Source: Amorphophallus konjac (Eukaryota > Streptophyta > Magnoliopsida > Alismatales > Araceae). Taken from it: a stretch of DNA of 64,000 nt. Of this stretch, positions 46,572 through 59,104 are shown piece by piece. The position numbers were made by a program, and so were the translations under genes. Within the stretch, counting starts at the first letter, position 1. Every line of letters starts with the position of its first letter. The stretch lies in assembly GCA_022559845.1 (NCBI GenBank), contig JAHNEJ010003187.1:163402-227401 (forward strand), written 5' to 3'. The notes beneath the pieces are model-generated. The model did no database searches. It saw only the letters and a program-made list of their open reading frames with translations, and was not told where the DNA came from.

Positions 46572-49500
46572 TTGGAGCATGTATGTCAAACATGCCCAAC
46601 TTGTTACAAAGAGCATTGAATCGAGACACCCCAAGAGATTTAGTAAACAAATCAGCTAGCTGATCATCTGTAGGGGTATATGGGGTACTGATCTTCTGAG
46701 ACATAACTGCATCTCTCACAAAATGATAATCTACCTCTATGTGCTTTGTTCGTTCATGAAACATAGGATTCTTAGCAATGTGAATGGCAGCTTGATTGTC
46801 GCAGTGCATCTCCATTGGTTCAATAGACATGACTCCAAATTCATACATTAAACTGTAAAGCCACATCATCTCACAAGTAGTCTAAGTCATTGCTCTATAC
46901 TCGGCTTCAGCACTCAATCTAGCCACAACACTTTGTTTTTTACTCCTCCATGTAACCAAGTTACCACTAACATATGTACAGAATCCAGAAGTAGACCACC
47001 TATCTAACTTGGATCTTGCATAGTCAGCATCTAAGAAAGCTTCAATCTTCAAGTGTCCATCCTTTTTGTACAATAATATTTTTCTCGGGGCAGCCTTTAT
47101 ATAATGCAAACTCTTCACAACAGCTTCCCAGTGACACTTCTTGGGTTTCTACATAAACTGGCTCACTACTCCAACAGCAAAATCAATATCAAGTCTTGTG
47201 ACTATCAAATAAATGAACTTTCCACACAGCCGTCTATACCATGAAACATCATCAAAATCAGGGCATCTTCCCATCCAAGTCTTGCTGAGTAATTGTGGGA
47301 GTATCAACAGGCTTACATCCAAGCAACCCCATCTCTTTGAGAAGGCCAAGAGCATACTTCCTCTGTGAAAGAGACACCATCTTTTCCAAACGCTATCTCA
47401 AAGCCTAGGAAATAACGAGGCCTTCCTAGATTCTTTGTCACAAAACACTTCTCTAAATACTTCTGAACTTCTTCAACCCCATGTGCATCACTACCCGTGA
47501 GGAGCATATCATCAACATATACAACTAAAATGACAACACCAGCAGAGGAATGCCGAATCAAGACAGAGTGATCAGCCTGACTTCGTTTCAACCCAACACC
47601 AGAAGCAATGTGACTAAACTTATCAAACCAAGCACGCGGACTTTGTGTAAGACCATAAATGGCCTTCTTCAACTTGCACACCAACTCCCCCTGAGCAACA
47701 TACCCTGAAGGTTGCTCCATATAGACCTCCTCCTGAAGATCACCATATAAGAAGGCATTTTTCACATCCATTTGGATCATCCGCCATCCCTGATTCACAG
47801 CAAGAGAGAAAATCACCCGAACAGAATTCAACCGGGCTATAGGTGAAAAGATTTCAAAGCACTCAACTCCATATATTTGAGTAAACCCTTTCGCCACAAG
47901 CCTCGCCTTGTACTTGTCAATAGTGCCATCTGGAGAGTACTTGACAGTGAATACCCAGCGGCAGGAAACAAGAGTAACATTAGCTAGTCGGCGTACAAGG
48001 GTCCAAGTTCCTCGTGAAATTAAGGTCTGCATTTCATCATCCATAGCAGCTTTCCATTCCGGTTGAGAGATAGCCTCAGATACATACCTAGGAATAGGCA
48101 CAACAGAAATAGACAAAGCAAACTGATGGAAAGAAGGATACAATGAGTGAAAAGAGACAAAGTTACCAATAGAGTATTGATAAATACTCTTAACTGACCG
48201 CACCCCTTTCCGAAGGGCAATGGGAAGATGAAGATCTAACACAGGCAAGGGAGAAGCCTCATTAGATAAAGGAGCCTCCAACGGAAAAGAAGATAGTGGG
48301 GCACTCTCTAGTGGACGTTTCTCCCGCCGTTGATAAACCTGTCTGTACCGTCGGTCATTGTCCAACAGCGTAGCAACCTCATTATCATTGACTATAGCAG
48401 AATCGGAGGGAAACACATCAGGGAAAATAGGAATTGGAATAGCAGGAGTTAGGAAAGGAGTCTGTGCCTCAGAGGATGGAGGAAAGAAAGGTACAGACTC
48501 ATAGAAAGTGACATCATTTGTAACAAATGACTTCTTAGACCGGGGTTCAAAACAACGATATCCTTTTTGAGTACGAGAGTATACAAGAAAGATACATGCA
48601 ACTGACCATGGGGATCATTTATCATGACCCAAACCAAGCAAGCGAACAAAACATTTCCAGCCAAACACCCACGGAACAAGAAAAAAAGGTGTCTCATCAG
48701 GATGAAGACACAATGAAGGTGATTTTCCATCCAACACAGAACTCGAAACACAGTTAATGAGGTAACATGAGGTGAGAACAACATTTCCCCAATATGATTT
48801 TGGAACATTCATGTGAAACATCAACGTCCGAGCAACATCCAAAAGATGGCAGTTCTTTCTTTCAGCGATCCCATTTTGTTGGGAGGCCTACGAGCACGAT
48901 GTTTGATGGACAGTCCCATGAGAAGCACAAAAGGATGTAAAAGATGTCTGAGTGTATACCAAGGCATTATCTGTACGCACAACTTTCATAGAAGCGGGAT
49001 ATTGAGTCTATATTTCAGCACAGAAGTTATGAAAAAATGGAAATACATCAGACCTTGACTTGAGCAGAAAAATCTAGGTCATACGAGAAAAATCATCTAT
49101 AAACGTAATAAAATAACAAAATCCAAGTCTGAAGATAAAAGGAGAGGGTCCCCAGACATCAAAGTGAACAAGATGAAAGGGAGCATAGCTCCTTTTATTC
49201 TGTCTAGAAGGAAAGGAGACCACGTGATGCTTCCGTAATTCACAAGCATCACAGTGAAATTTATTGACCGTAGACAGAATGAAAATGACATCATGAAGCT
49301 TTTGAATGGAAGGGTGACCCAGCCAACAATGCCACTGATAAGAGGTCTCCGATGAAGACAATGCCTAAGACGTCGGAAGAAGTTGATCAACATTGAGATA
49401 ATACAGACCACCAGATTCATGTCCGCCACCAATCTTCTTCTTCGTCCGGAGGTCCTGAAAGGTGCAGCAAGACGAATAGAAGGTTACTGAACAACCCATA

Positions 49501-49745
49501 GAGCGAGTTAGTTTGCTAATGGATAAGAGATGAACTGAGATTTTAGGAACATAAAGCACAGCATCCAAGGGAAGAGTAGAAGAATAAACGATGCCTTTTC
49601 TTGCAACAAATGAGTGTGAGCCATCGGCTATAGATACAGGGGCATAAGAACTATAAAGGTCAAGGGAAGAGAAAAGGGAACAGTCACCAGTCATGTGACA
49701 GGAAGCTCCAGAATCCAAAAACCAAGAGAGACGCGGAACAACCAT
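46567..49745 (-). pseudogene. Copia pol (protease, integrase, reverse transcriptase, RNase H), broken
   Basis: Read on the minus strand. The protease has WFLDSGASCHMTGD at about 49720. Integrase has the HCWLGHPS...CDAC zinc domain (about 49331-49240) and the VHFDVWGPSP start of the core, then NGIAERKN-like sequence. Reverse transcriptase spans 48416-47313, with KARLVAKGFTQIYGVE, QMDVKNAFLYGDL and YVDDMLLTGSD (about 47519-47487). RNase H has SGFCTYVSGNLVTWRSKKQ and MHCDNQAAIHIAKNP, ending with DLFTKSL. A stop lies between the gag and protease frames. Integrase has a TAG near 49074 and further breaks at 48.45-48.84 kb. The reverse transcriptase-RNase H junction shifts frame near 47360. It cannot encode a full polyprotein. 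Confidence 0.92.
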
Positions 49746-49817
49746 GGCATTACATGAGGACGAAACCGCATGGAAAGAGGATGACGATGCAGGACCTTTG
49801 AGAAGTAGTTGGAATGC

Positions 49818-50798
49818 CTAGTATTCCTCCTGTGATAAAGTCACTCCTCCCTCCTGTTGCAGGACAGACGGAGAGGGTGCATTAATCTGCTGCGACTGCA
49901 ACGTTGGAATCTCCGCAGCGGTATCAGATTTAACTCCAAGGTTGGCTGTAGGGTTGGACTTGTTACCTCCTTTGCCATATTTCTTCCAACAAAAGTCTGA
50001 CTGATGATTTGTCCTCCCGCAGTGTGAGCACGGCGACCTACCCCGGCCATGACCATGTCTGCGCCCGATTGCAGCAAGGGCGGAAGCACATCCAACATCA
50101 ATTGTGGCGATCGGAGAACTAGCAACGGAGGGACCAGCATCAGCGTGAGGTGTTGCACTAGCGCGTAGGACACGGGAAAAAGCATCAGCCAAGTGTGAGA
50201 TAGTCGTATTTGCTAACAAGTTATCCCGGACATGTCTTAGGTTGTCATCAAAACCAGAAAGGAACTTGGCAACAATGAACTGCCGTTGTTTTTGAAGAGT
50301 CACAGCATCGGGAGCAGCAGGGTGATACAGTTGGAGTTCATTCTACAAGCCTTGGACCTCAGCAAAATATTGCGACACCTGGCGCCCATCCTGCTTCATG
50401 GCAAATAATCTGGAAGACAATTTGTAAATGTGGGAAATATTTTTGTCACCTGAGTAGGTGCGTTTCAGAGAGTCCCACATCTCCTTTGCGGTGTCCAGAA
50501 ATAAAACATTATGAAAAATATGAGGTTCACAACTATTGCCAAGAACAGAGATCACGATCCCGTCATCCGCTTGCCAGGCTTCGTAGACTTTAAGATCTGA
50601 TTTAGCAGGAGGATTGTCATCAAGATGACGAAGTTTCCGCATAGCCATCACCAAGAACCAAAACGCCCTCGACCACTGATTATAGTTGGCTCCATTCAAT
50701 TTTACGGAGGTAGCCATCCTGTGAGACGTCTTCCCTTCACCGGAAGGAAACGATGCTGAAGAATGAGCGTGAGGCGACGGATTCTCCATCTCGGACAA
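49818..50798 (-). pseudogene. Copia gag with zinc knuckle, one internal stop
   Basis: The N-terminus reads MSEMENPSPHAHSSASFPSG, then SVKLNGANYNQWSRAFWFLV, the typical start of copia gag. A nonsense codon at 50343-50345 interrupts the frame, which continues (QRQFIVAKFLSGFDDNLRHV) to a CX2CX4HX4C knuckle (CSHCGRTNHQSDFC, about 50030-49989). The protein would form the particle shell and bind RNA. Confidence 0.9.
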
Positions 50799-50997
50799 CG
50801 GGATAATAGAGGAAGTATTCTAGGGTAAGAGAGGTCAGCACATAAGGGAAGAGAGAACTAGATGGGTATCCCTATGTGCTGGCCATCTTCAAGGAAGAAA
50901 AAAGGTAGATGGAGAGGCCAGGGATGCAAGATGGCAATGGCTGGCCGAGTGGAGTGGCCAGCAAAAGAATTCTTCCTATCCGCCGGTCCTGCAGGGA

Positions 50998-51331
50998 CAT
51001 GGATGGCAGTATCGGCCGAAACCGATACGTTTCGGCCGAAACGTATCGGTTTCGACCTATACCGAAACCGAAACGGGCCTTGTCACTGTAGCAAGTCCGA
51101 TACCAAAAAAAATTATTTTTTTAATGGTTTCGGACATAAACCGTCCGGTTTCGGACCGAAACCGACCGAAACCGGACCGAAACAGTCCGGTTTTGGCCGA
51201 AATCAGACCTGCTCAATACAATTTTTGCCTTTTCTGACTGTTTTGAACAGGTTTCGGCCGAAACCGAAACCGATACGTATCGGTTTCGGTACCGGCCGAA
51301 ACCGATACCGAAATCGATACTGCCATCCTTG
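50998..51331. mobile_element. 334-bp hAT-type MITE with ATCGGTTTCGG repeats
   Basis: Ends: CATGGATGGCAGTATCGG (50998-51015) and, on the other strand, CAAGGATGGCAGTATCG ending at 51331. TGCAGGGA is exactly duplicated (50990-50997 and 51332-51339). The whole element is built from CCGAAACCGATACG-type inverted words and could fold into one long hairpin. It lies in the copia leader between primer site and gag, so it is younger than the copia insertion. Confidence 0.9.
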
Positions 51332-51489
51332 TGCAGGGATGCAGAGGCGTGGCGAGGGCAGGGGCGCAGGGGCGAACAGCGACGTCAGACTGCTCGGGAA
51401 AGGCAGGGATGGTGGTAGGAGGGGTGGCACGGGATGGAGGGTGACGGCGGAGGTGGGGCGCGGCGGCGGTGGCGGCCCAGAGCCCTAGT

Positions 51490-51501
51490 GCTCTGATACC
51501 A
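51490..51501 (-). other. Copia primer binding site (initiator tRNA-Met)
   Basis: TGGTATCAGAGC on the minus strand directly next to the 5' LTR, the classic plant copia primer site. Confidence 0.95.
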
Positions 51502-51631
51502 TGTTGATGAAGGAAATTAGTCGATCTAATCTCTAATTAATGAGAAAACAAGACGTTATATACATGGACACACACAATACATTGTGCCCTAGGAACACTA
51601 TAAGCTAAAACTAATACTCTTAACTCTAATA
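51502..51631 (-). repeat. 5' LTR of the copia element
   Basis: Collinear with 46430-46559; one terminal base differs (TATTAGAG instead of TGTTAGAG on the minus strand). Confidence 0.93.
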
Positions 51632-51636
51632 GTTTT

Positions 51637-52400
51637 GAAATCAAAGGCCTGAGAGCAAATGGAGCAGCTGCCCAAGAAAAACTTGGCAACCCCTAGACTC
51701 TAGATTTATCTTTCCTTCTTTGAATATGACCATCTTCTATTCATTAACATAGAGGGGTTTTTTAAGTTCTGATCCCTGAAAACTTATGATATTCAAAATA
51801 AGTCCTTGTATCTGCCTTATTTTATATTAATCCCTATAATTTGACACCTTTTATTTTTTAATCCCTACCGTTCACTTCCATTTACTTTAAGTAACCTAAC
51901 TACAGTTAGATATTGGTTAAAGATAATTATCCTCCAAATGGCCATTATATACCCCAAAAGATGGCACTCTCCACACTGAAAAACCGTGGGCAGTGGCAGC
52001 ATGCCCAACAAATTTCAGAAGCCATTTGTTGTTGCCGATATCAAGGGCCACATCTACGTCATCTCCTATGACATCAACATCGGAGCGGCATGATGTCCCA
52101 CCGCAGCAGGAGCAACTGCAGCACATGCAGGGGAAGGGACAATAGGATACAACATCTGCAAGTCCAAGATCATGTATGACGTCAAAAGCAAAACCACCAC
52201 CCCAATCCCATACCATGCAATGCTGACATCATAAAGTCCCAGTCCTCCACTGCTGCCATGAGTGACAGTGGCATTGTGAGGAACGACATGGTTGCCCTGA
52301 AGGAGACGCCGCAGCAATTGAAGGATTGCACTGCAGCATGTGACATCACGCAATGGGACCTCATCTCCTCCTTCTACCCACTCATCTCTGCATGGGTGCA
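51637..52400. other. Unannotated sequence with short open frames
   Basis: A minus-strand frame (52066-52569) includes a hydrophobic segment (GIGVVVLLLTSYMILDL) and a plus-strand reading near 52010 gives KFQKPFVVADIKGHIYVI. Neither matches a family I recognise. It may be a decayed gene copy. Confidence 0.3.
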
Positions 52401-52409
52401 AACGAGACA

Positions 52410-53195
52410 AGCCGAGCCAACTATGGCTTTGCTCAGACTCGGCTCGGTCACTAAAGGTCGAGCTCGAGCTTGGCTCGAACTCGGTCGAGTGCCTAAGACA
52501 GCCGTTTGGGTTCAGCTCGTTTAAATACTCGCCAAGCTCGCAAGCCCACAATCTCAACGAGCCCAACATGGATAAGGCCCAAAGCTTTTAAATTTAAAAT
52601 TTTTCTTTTTTATTTTTTAAAGTGAAAAAAACTAAGTCTGCCAGCCTTTTACTTACAAATATCGCCATTCCCGCTTCTGTGAATCACGGGCTAGCTAACC
52701 AACAGGGGAAGACAGGCTTGACTTTTAAAAGGTGCCACCCTTGTCCATCATTTTAAAACTTCTGATGTGGGATTAAACCCACACTGCTCTGCATCAAGCT
52801 TCTCCAATGGACCCAGCCAGGTATGTTTAAATTTTAAAATGGACTTAAAATATTCAACTTGTTCCTCAAACTAAACTATTTCATAATTAAAAAATTAAGG
52901 TCATAACTTTAAATAAAAACTATTAATCGAGTTGTTCAAGCCTCAATGAGCCAAGCATATCAGTGCTTGAACTTGGCTCGTTTACAAACCGAGCTTAAAA
53001 AATTGTTCAAGCTTGGCTCGTTTATCTATTCGAGCTGTTCACAAGCCTAAACGAGCCAAGCATATCAGTGCTTGAACTCAGCTCGTTTACAACCCGAACT
53101 TAAAATTTTGTTCAAGCTTGGCTCGTTAATTAAATAACCAAGCCGAGTCCCAGTAACATCCAAGCTGAACTCGAGCTTGTCGAGTACACGGTTCA
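52410..53195. mobile_element. hAT-like repeat rich in GAGCTTGGCTCG
   Basis: The left part (from GGGTGCAAACGAG near 52394) and the right part (to TTTGCAACCCC near 53206) are roughly inverted. Both carry many GAGCTTGGCTCG / CGAGCCAAGC words. Two near-identical segments around GCATATCAGTGCTTGAACT (about 52965 and 53060) form a 95-bp direct repeat. No target duplication was resolved and no transposase is present. Confidence 0.55.
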
Positions 53196-53209
53196 TTTGC
53201 AACCCCACA

Positions 53210-55429
53210 GGCCTGCCCCGGTCTCATCCCTTCATCGCCATCCTAAGTGGCCGAGCCCCAATGCACCCTAACCCCTAGTTTCCCCCTACCAATGCCAGCT
53301 CTATTACCCCATCCTGCCATGCGCCCCTGAAGAACCATTCCCCCTTCCCCAAGACCCATCATCAAGGACATCCATACCTTTCAGCGGTCCTATGGGGAGA
53401 AGTCTTGGTGGCAAGGGCGACGGGGACTGTGACTGTCCAGCGGTGATGCACACCATGGTGGTCATATGTGTTCTAGAACAGATCACTTCCAAAACGATTG
53501 ACTTGGCTGCACTAAATGGTGTGAGACAGGGTGTGGTGGTTTTTGAGCTCAACATCTTGTCAACTCATGTGATGTACACAAGCCCAAGATCGCATATGAC
53601 ATCTTAGGGTGAGGCAGAGTCGGGCCGGATGGTGGGGTGACGATCTTCACGGCAATGAGGCTGTCAAGGGGACAACGAAGGTAGACCAGGTGTGGCAAGT
53701 GGGAGCCCCTCTGATGAATGGGGTCTGACAGGCAATCAGGCATTGCTTTAGGCTGGCCAGCATGGCAGCCAAGGGCACCTCAGAGCCAGCAAGACCTTGG
53801 CCTCTGACAGTGACTCCACGTTGTGTAAGAGGAATGTATGGACACTCCTAAGAATATTTTGACAAGACCTCAGTCGTATGTTTATTTTGACATCAGTTCT
53901 AAAAAAATTTTGTGGATATTCTTATCTCACAAACGGTTGTTAACCAGAAGGGCTAATTATGAAGAGGTATAAGTATGGAGGAGTTCCTAAACCTCAGGAA
54001 TCTCCTCATCTTTAAGATCTCTTCTGAAGTGAAGGTGTCAAGCCCCCCTACTGGATTATTTCATTAATAGCCACTCCCTTGGACTTAGATAATAAGTCTA
54101 TGAAATCTATTGCTGAAACAGATATGTTGATGCCACACATCCTCCCAAAATCTGATCTGATGTCCATCATCTGATCTGAACCGAGAAGATCTCACAATAT
54201 CTTCATTTGAGAAGATACATATCCAGATAGATGATACTTAACTCTTAATTGGGTTACTATTCCATCAGCCGCATCCTTGACGGCATTTATCTTGAACAAT
54301 TCTGATTGCCCACCGGCCTCCAATCCATAACCATTTGCAAAACAGCCCTATTCACAGACTCTATTGAGTATTGACACCAGTCTTGTTCCACCTTCAATCT
54401 GAATAGTTTCCATTAAACGGGGAAGCAACCTCAATTTCAAGTCTTTTACCCTTGTAGAAGAAGGCCTTTCTCAGAGCTTCAACCTCATATCCCATGGTGT
54501 TTGGTATCCTGAAAAAAGACCGTTACAGAAATGCCATTTATCTATGTTGTATATGTTCCTTCGCTGTTATATACATCCTAGTCCCGCTTGTACTAGGAAT
54601 GCCTTCATAACACTCATATACACTAGGCTATTGTCCCTGACGAATGATGATAGTTTAAGAGTTTTCAATAGTCTTTTCTCCATGTTTTAACATGCTTTCA
54701 GAGCTACTGCCCTTTCATTCATCATCAACAATGTGAAGAGCTTCTCATAATCATTTTCATCCAGCTCTCTCCACTGCCTCTATAACTACTGTTTCCATCA
54801 CAGCTGCAACACTCGAGATCGTTGCTCCTTTATTCTGCCACTGTTGCCTTCCCATGTCTTTCATACATTTCACACTCCCACATTAAGGCATGGAAGCCAA
54901 GTGACAATGTGGTCATGGCCGATGTTATTCACTGACCGGATCCTTCCATGCATCTCGGCTTGATGCCTCTTACCAATTATCAAGCCTGTTAGCTGTAACT
55001 TTCTCACTGATTTGTGTAGACTAGTGGGGCACGAGTCAGTTGCATTAGGAGACTGACACCACTCAGCAAAGGGAGTGCTTCACGTAGGATTTCTTTACCT
55101 ATTTCTCTTAGTGTAGGGCTGAGCCCGACATTATGGTGATGGTTAGAGCAGTCACTGCGCTTGTGATATTCAGCATGACTGCTAGTAATTTCTCCTTTTT
55201 GCAATGCACCTTTGTCCAGAGTTCAACCCTCTCCCAGCATAACTACTTCATTGAGCACCTTTGCCCACTTTATATGAGGTCATTGGTAAGTCTATTGTTG
55301 AGGAGGCTTATCTGTACACCCTGGCCCCATCTACAACCTCTAAAATTAGGTTTGCTACCTTAGCTTGCCCCCTCGTGCTCGCAGCTTGATTCAATGTTCT
55401 TCTGGATTAAGTCACTTAGAATCTAGTGC
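53210..55429. other. Unannotated sequence before a copia relic
   Basis: Scattered short open frames without domains. The downstream part may be decayed copia gag, because it leads into a zinc knuckle at about 55455, but no motif is clear here. Confidence 0.3.
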
Positions 55430-55880
55430 CTCCACAACTCAGACATATTGCTAATATTGCCAGCTGTGGGGCCACATCAAAGAAGACTGCCCAAAGTTAT
55501 ATCGCCATCATTGCTCTGCCTTAGAGGCATCATCACTTGCTACTCCAACAGCAATGCCTACTACCTACTACTAGGACTAGAGATCTTGTTTAGTTGGTTG
55601 GCTGCTTAACTGGCTTAGTTTGTAGCTCAAGTTTAGCGAATCCAATAGATGATCCAGTTGGATCGTTCTTCGTCCGGTTCTGTACCTTCTGCTCTCTCTA
55701 ACTCTGATTCTGCTTCTTCTGCTTTATTTAACTCTCATGATACTGCGTCCAACTGGGTTTTAGATTCTGGGGACTTCACACCATGACAATGAAGACCCAT
55801 TTCTTGTAGACTGCACCATAGTTCCTACCAACTATCAGATTCATACTATTGTCGAGACCTCACTCCATTCACTCGGTATG
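55430..55880 (+). pseudogene. Copia relic: gag zinc knuckle and protease fragment
   Basis: About 55448-55495 encodes a CX2CX4HX4C knuckle (YCQLWGHIKEDCPKLY, with a stop between the first two Cys). About 55750-55860 encodes NWVLDSG and, after a shift, MTMKTHFL, the copia protease catalytic box and its neighbours. Stops and shifts are frequent. Confidence 0.6.
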
Positions 55881-57689
55881 CAACCATCATTCCATAGTCT
55901 GATCCCTCCAGCCATCTTACACAAGGGGTGCTCGCAGATTGATTTGTTCTAGTACCTAGAAATTTTTGTGGAAAACCAAAACAAGCCAAACACTGGACTT
56001 CTGAAACCAAATTTGATTTGGTTTGCAATTCAATTTGGCATTCATAATGGGCCCCTAGGTCGCAAGTTGACCTTGAACAATTCAGCAACCACACAGTGAA
56101 TGGGCAATTTATGTAGGCAAGGCTATAATGAAAATGAACCATCTAATGATTCTAATGGGCCTTCAAATGGAGGTTTATGTAAATAAAAGACAGACTATTT
56201 TACTTCCACACCAATAAAAAAAGAATAGATCCTCAGGAACAAGGGGGGTTTATCAGTACCTAGAAAGAGCAAATCTGACATCTACACAAGGCTCAGATGA
56301 AGAAGATTGTCCTAACTTCCTTCAAGTAGGGGGCCATCTTGGGTCTACCTACTAACTGGGTGATGTGCATGTGGCAAGGATGGATTGGGGATCGGACTCG
56401 GATCGCCAGTCCAAAAACTTGGAACGGCCAATCCGAGCTGATCCCCAGCTGATCCTGGCAGAGCGTTTATTAGTTTACAGAGGTTTAAATGCTTTTATAT
56501 TAGTTCAAGAGGGATGTTTAACATGGAAATAAATAAATATTTCTTCTTTGAAGAAAAAAAATACACATTAGTGGTTATTTAAGTAGCGGGTGTATTATTA
56601 TTTCATGAATTTAAGTTTATCAGACGATTTGGGTTCGAGTATAGGACATTTCCCCATCGACAGTAGTCGATATTTATTTACATCAGCATAAAGTTTGAAT
56701 ACCCTTGATTAACTGTCAAAGAATCGCTTTTCAACCTCTACAATATCCGTTGTGATATTGGGGGTTTTATCTAACAGATTTGATTAAAGAGATCACCCAT
56801 TAGAGATACACATTTGTAAGAGAAAATTAAATATTTCATTCTTTGGATTCATCCTCACAAAATATATGAAATCCTGATTACATAGTCAGGTCATTTGATT
56901 TATATTTGGCCTTCATTCCACCACTAGAACAGATCGTTGAATTTGAGTTTTATAAAGATCAAACCCTTTTTGGAGGGTATATTTGTAATTTATGACCCAT
57001 CCTAAATATTTCTACAATTTTGGACCCTTTCTGGGAATTTCTACAATTTTTAACCCTTCATAGATATTTATGTAGTTTCTGACCCTTCTAGGGTATTGTG
57101 GCAATTTCCGACCGTTCTGGGATATTTTTGTAATTTCTGACCCTTCCGGGATATTTTTGCAGTTTTGGACTATTCTTGGGTTTATTTGAGGTTATGAAGT
57201 ATGAACCCTTTCTATGTTTATTTGTGATTTTCCCTTGAGTAGGGGATTTACTTGCAACTTCTAGAAAAGTTCACGAGTATTTGTGTAGTTTGTCCAGACC
57301 AAGGGTACTTTTGTAATATCTGGATTGGACAAGGGTTTTTGTGTAATCTTAGTATGAGGAGCAAATCCCTCCTTGGTGGAGACGCGCTAGCCAAAGACTC
57401 TAGGGAGATTGTTTCTCTTTCTTGAGCTCTCATGGATTGTGGTCCAACTTCATGCGTCCGTCAGCGCAACGCCGGGGATAGACCTGCCCAATCAGGTCGC
57501 AGGGGTCAAGGGGGCACATCCCTTGCGAGGGGTTTCTGGTGGGTGGTGTCCCTTAGAAGAAAATTTCCTTATAATCTCTCTCCAAGGAGTGACACAAGGG
57601 ACAACCATAATTTCTTATAATCTCTCTCCAAGGAGTGGCACAAGGGACATAACCATAAGGGGATCTACGCAGACCTTTTTTGTAAAAGG

Positions 57690-58075
57690 GTCAACCCAGG
57701 GTTTTATCCAAACCAAAGTGCCCATTCTAGGGCTTTAACCGATCCAAGTACCCCAATTGGGGGTTTTAACCGGGCCAAATACCCCACTTAGGGGTTTTAA
57801 TCGAGCCAAATTAACCAAATGAGGGCTTATGGGGTTTAACTGGTCCAAACCCCCTAAATGGGGGGTTTATCCGGTTCAAATCCTTCAGTTGGGGGTGGAT
57901 CCGATTCAAACCCCCCCATTGGGGGTGGATCCAGTCCAAACCCCCCAATTGGGGGGTTTAACCGGTCCAAACCCCCCAATTGAGAGTGGATCCGGTCCAA
58001 ACCTCTCAATTAGGTTCGTGAATCCGGTCCAAACCCCTCAATTGGGGGTGGATCCGATTCAAAACCCCTCAATGA
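57690..58075. repeat. About 30-bp palindromic tandem array (CCCCAATTGGGG)
   Basis: About a dozen degenerate units of the form GGATCCGGTCCAAACCCCCC-AATTGGGGGT. Each has a CCCCAATTGGGG palindrome. Related arrays lie at 58705-58990 and 59468-59535, all inside the 4-kb hAT-like element. Confidence 0.85.
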
Positions 58076-58704
58076 GGGAAAAAGGAGGGGGAGCCCCTAT
58101 AGATGCCCTTTTCACTATTCACCCAACCCATAGTTTAGTGCTTAGTCAACGTGGGAAGGGGATTTCTTTAAGTTTTGTGCCTCTGCTGTGAGGAATTGCA
58201 GAGGGCAAGAGGTTGATGGTGTAAAATTTGTTACTTCTATTGTCGCCTTTGCTGTTTAATCTGCTGCGACTGCACTACTTGGTGTTGATTTTTCTCCACA
58301 AATTCCTGAGTTTTACAAAACCCTTTCTGTAGATGATCAGGGCTTGTACACATTTTTCGGATGCATCCCAAACTTTTACATAACTGTAAGGCTCGTAAGG
58401 GCCTTTTTACAAAATCTAGAAGCTTGGGGGGAATAATATCATTTTCCCCAAAGAGATACACAAATCACATGAATCACATGGATATTGTGTTGTACATGGG
58501 CCAAGAGAGGGATTTTTTATGACATACCCTCACAGCACAAGCACGAACACAACCCAAAGGATGGGCCTTCAGAAGCACAAACACAAGCACCAGACCTCTG
58601 CGTTCTCTCCTCTCTGCGCTCTATCTCTCACCATGGGTCCCACTGGGGGGTATTTATAGAGCCCAGGGACGGTTACATGTTTATCTGGCCCAACCATGGC
58701 CCTC

Positions 58705-58990
58705 CAAGGCTTTTAACCGATTCACATGCCCCACTTGGGGGATTTAACTGGGCCAAATACCCCATTTGGGGGTTTTAACCAGACCAAATCAGTCAAATGA
58801 GATATTTATGGGGTTTAACCGGTCCAAATCCCCAAATGGGGGTTGGATCCGGTCCAACCCCCCCCCTTGGGGCGTGGATCCGATCCAAACCCCCCAATTA
58901 TGGATCCGGTCCAAAACCCCTCATTGGGGATTGGATCCGGTTCAAACCCCCCCCCCCCCCTTGGGAGGTGGATCTAGTCCAAAACCCCTC
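58705..58990. repeat. Second CCCCAATTGGGG array
   Basis: The same roughly 30-bp unit as at 57.69-58.08 kb, more degenerate, including a run of about 12 C residues near 58950. It is followed by CCTCAATGAGAGAAAGAAGG, a word that also follows the first and third arrays. Confidence 0.8.
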
Positions 58991-59104
58991 AATGAGAGAA
59001 AGAAGGGGTCAACCCCTACATATGACATTTTTCTTTTTTTTCTCTTTTCTTTTTTTTTCATCAAAATTTTTGGCATCAACAAGGGGTTTCATACAATGTT
59101 TGTA

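Larger units (their letters stand above)
46430..51631 (-). mobile_element. Complete Ty1/copia LTR retrotransposon, 5.2 kb
   Basis: Two 130-bp LTRs lie at 46430-46559 and 51502-51631 with a GTTTT target duplication outside them (46425-46429, 51632-51636). A perfect initiator-tRNA-Met primer site adjoins the 5' LTR on the minus strand and a purine tract adjoins the 3' LTR. The order gag, protease, integrase, reverse transcriptase, RNase H defines copia. I see about 4 LTR differences in 130 bp, too few sites for a good age. All coding parts carry stops or frame changes. Confidence 0.95.

Noticed and set aside
56590..56690. A box-B-like GGGTTCGAGTATA suggesting a tRNA gene or SINE.
   Set aside because: No matching box A, no cloverleaf stems and no tail could be found.
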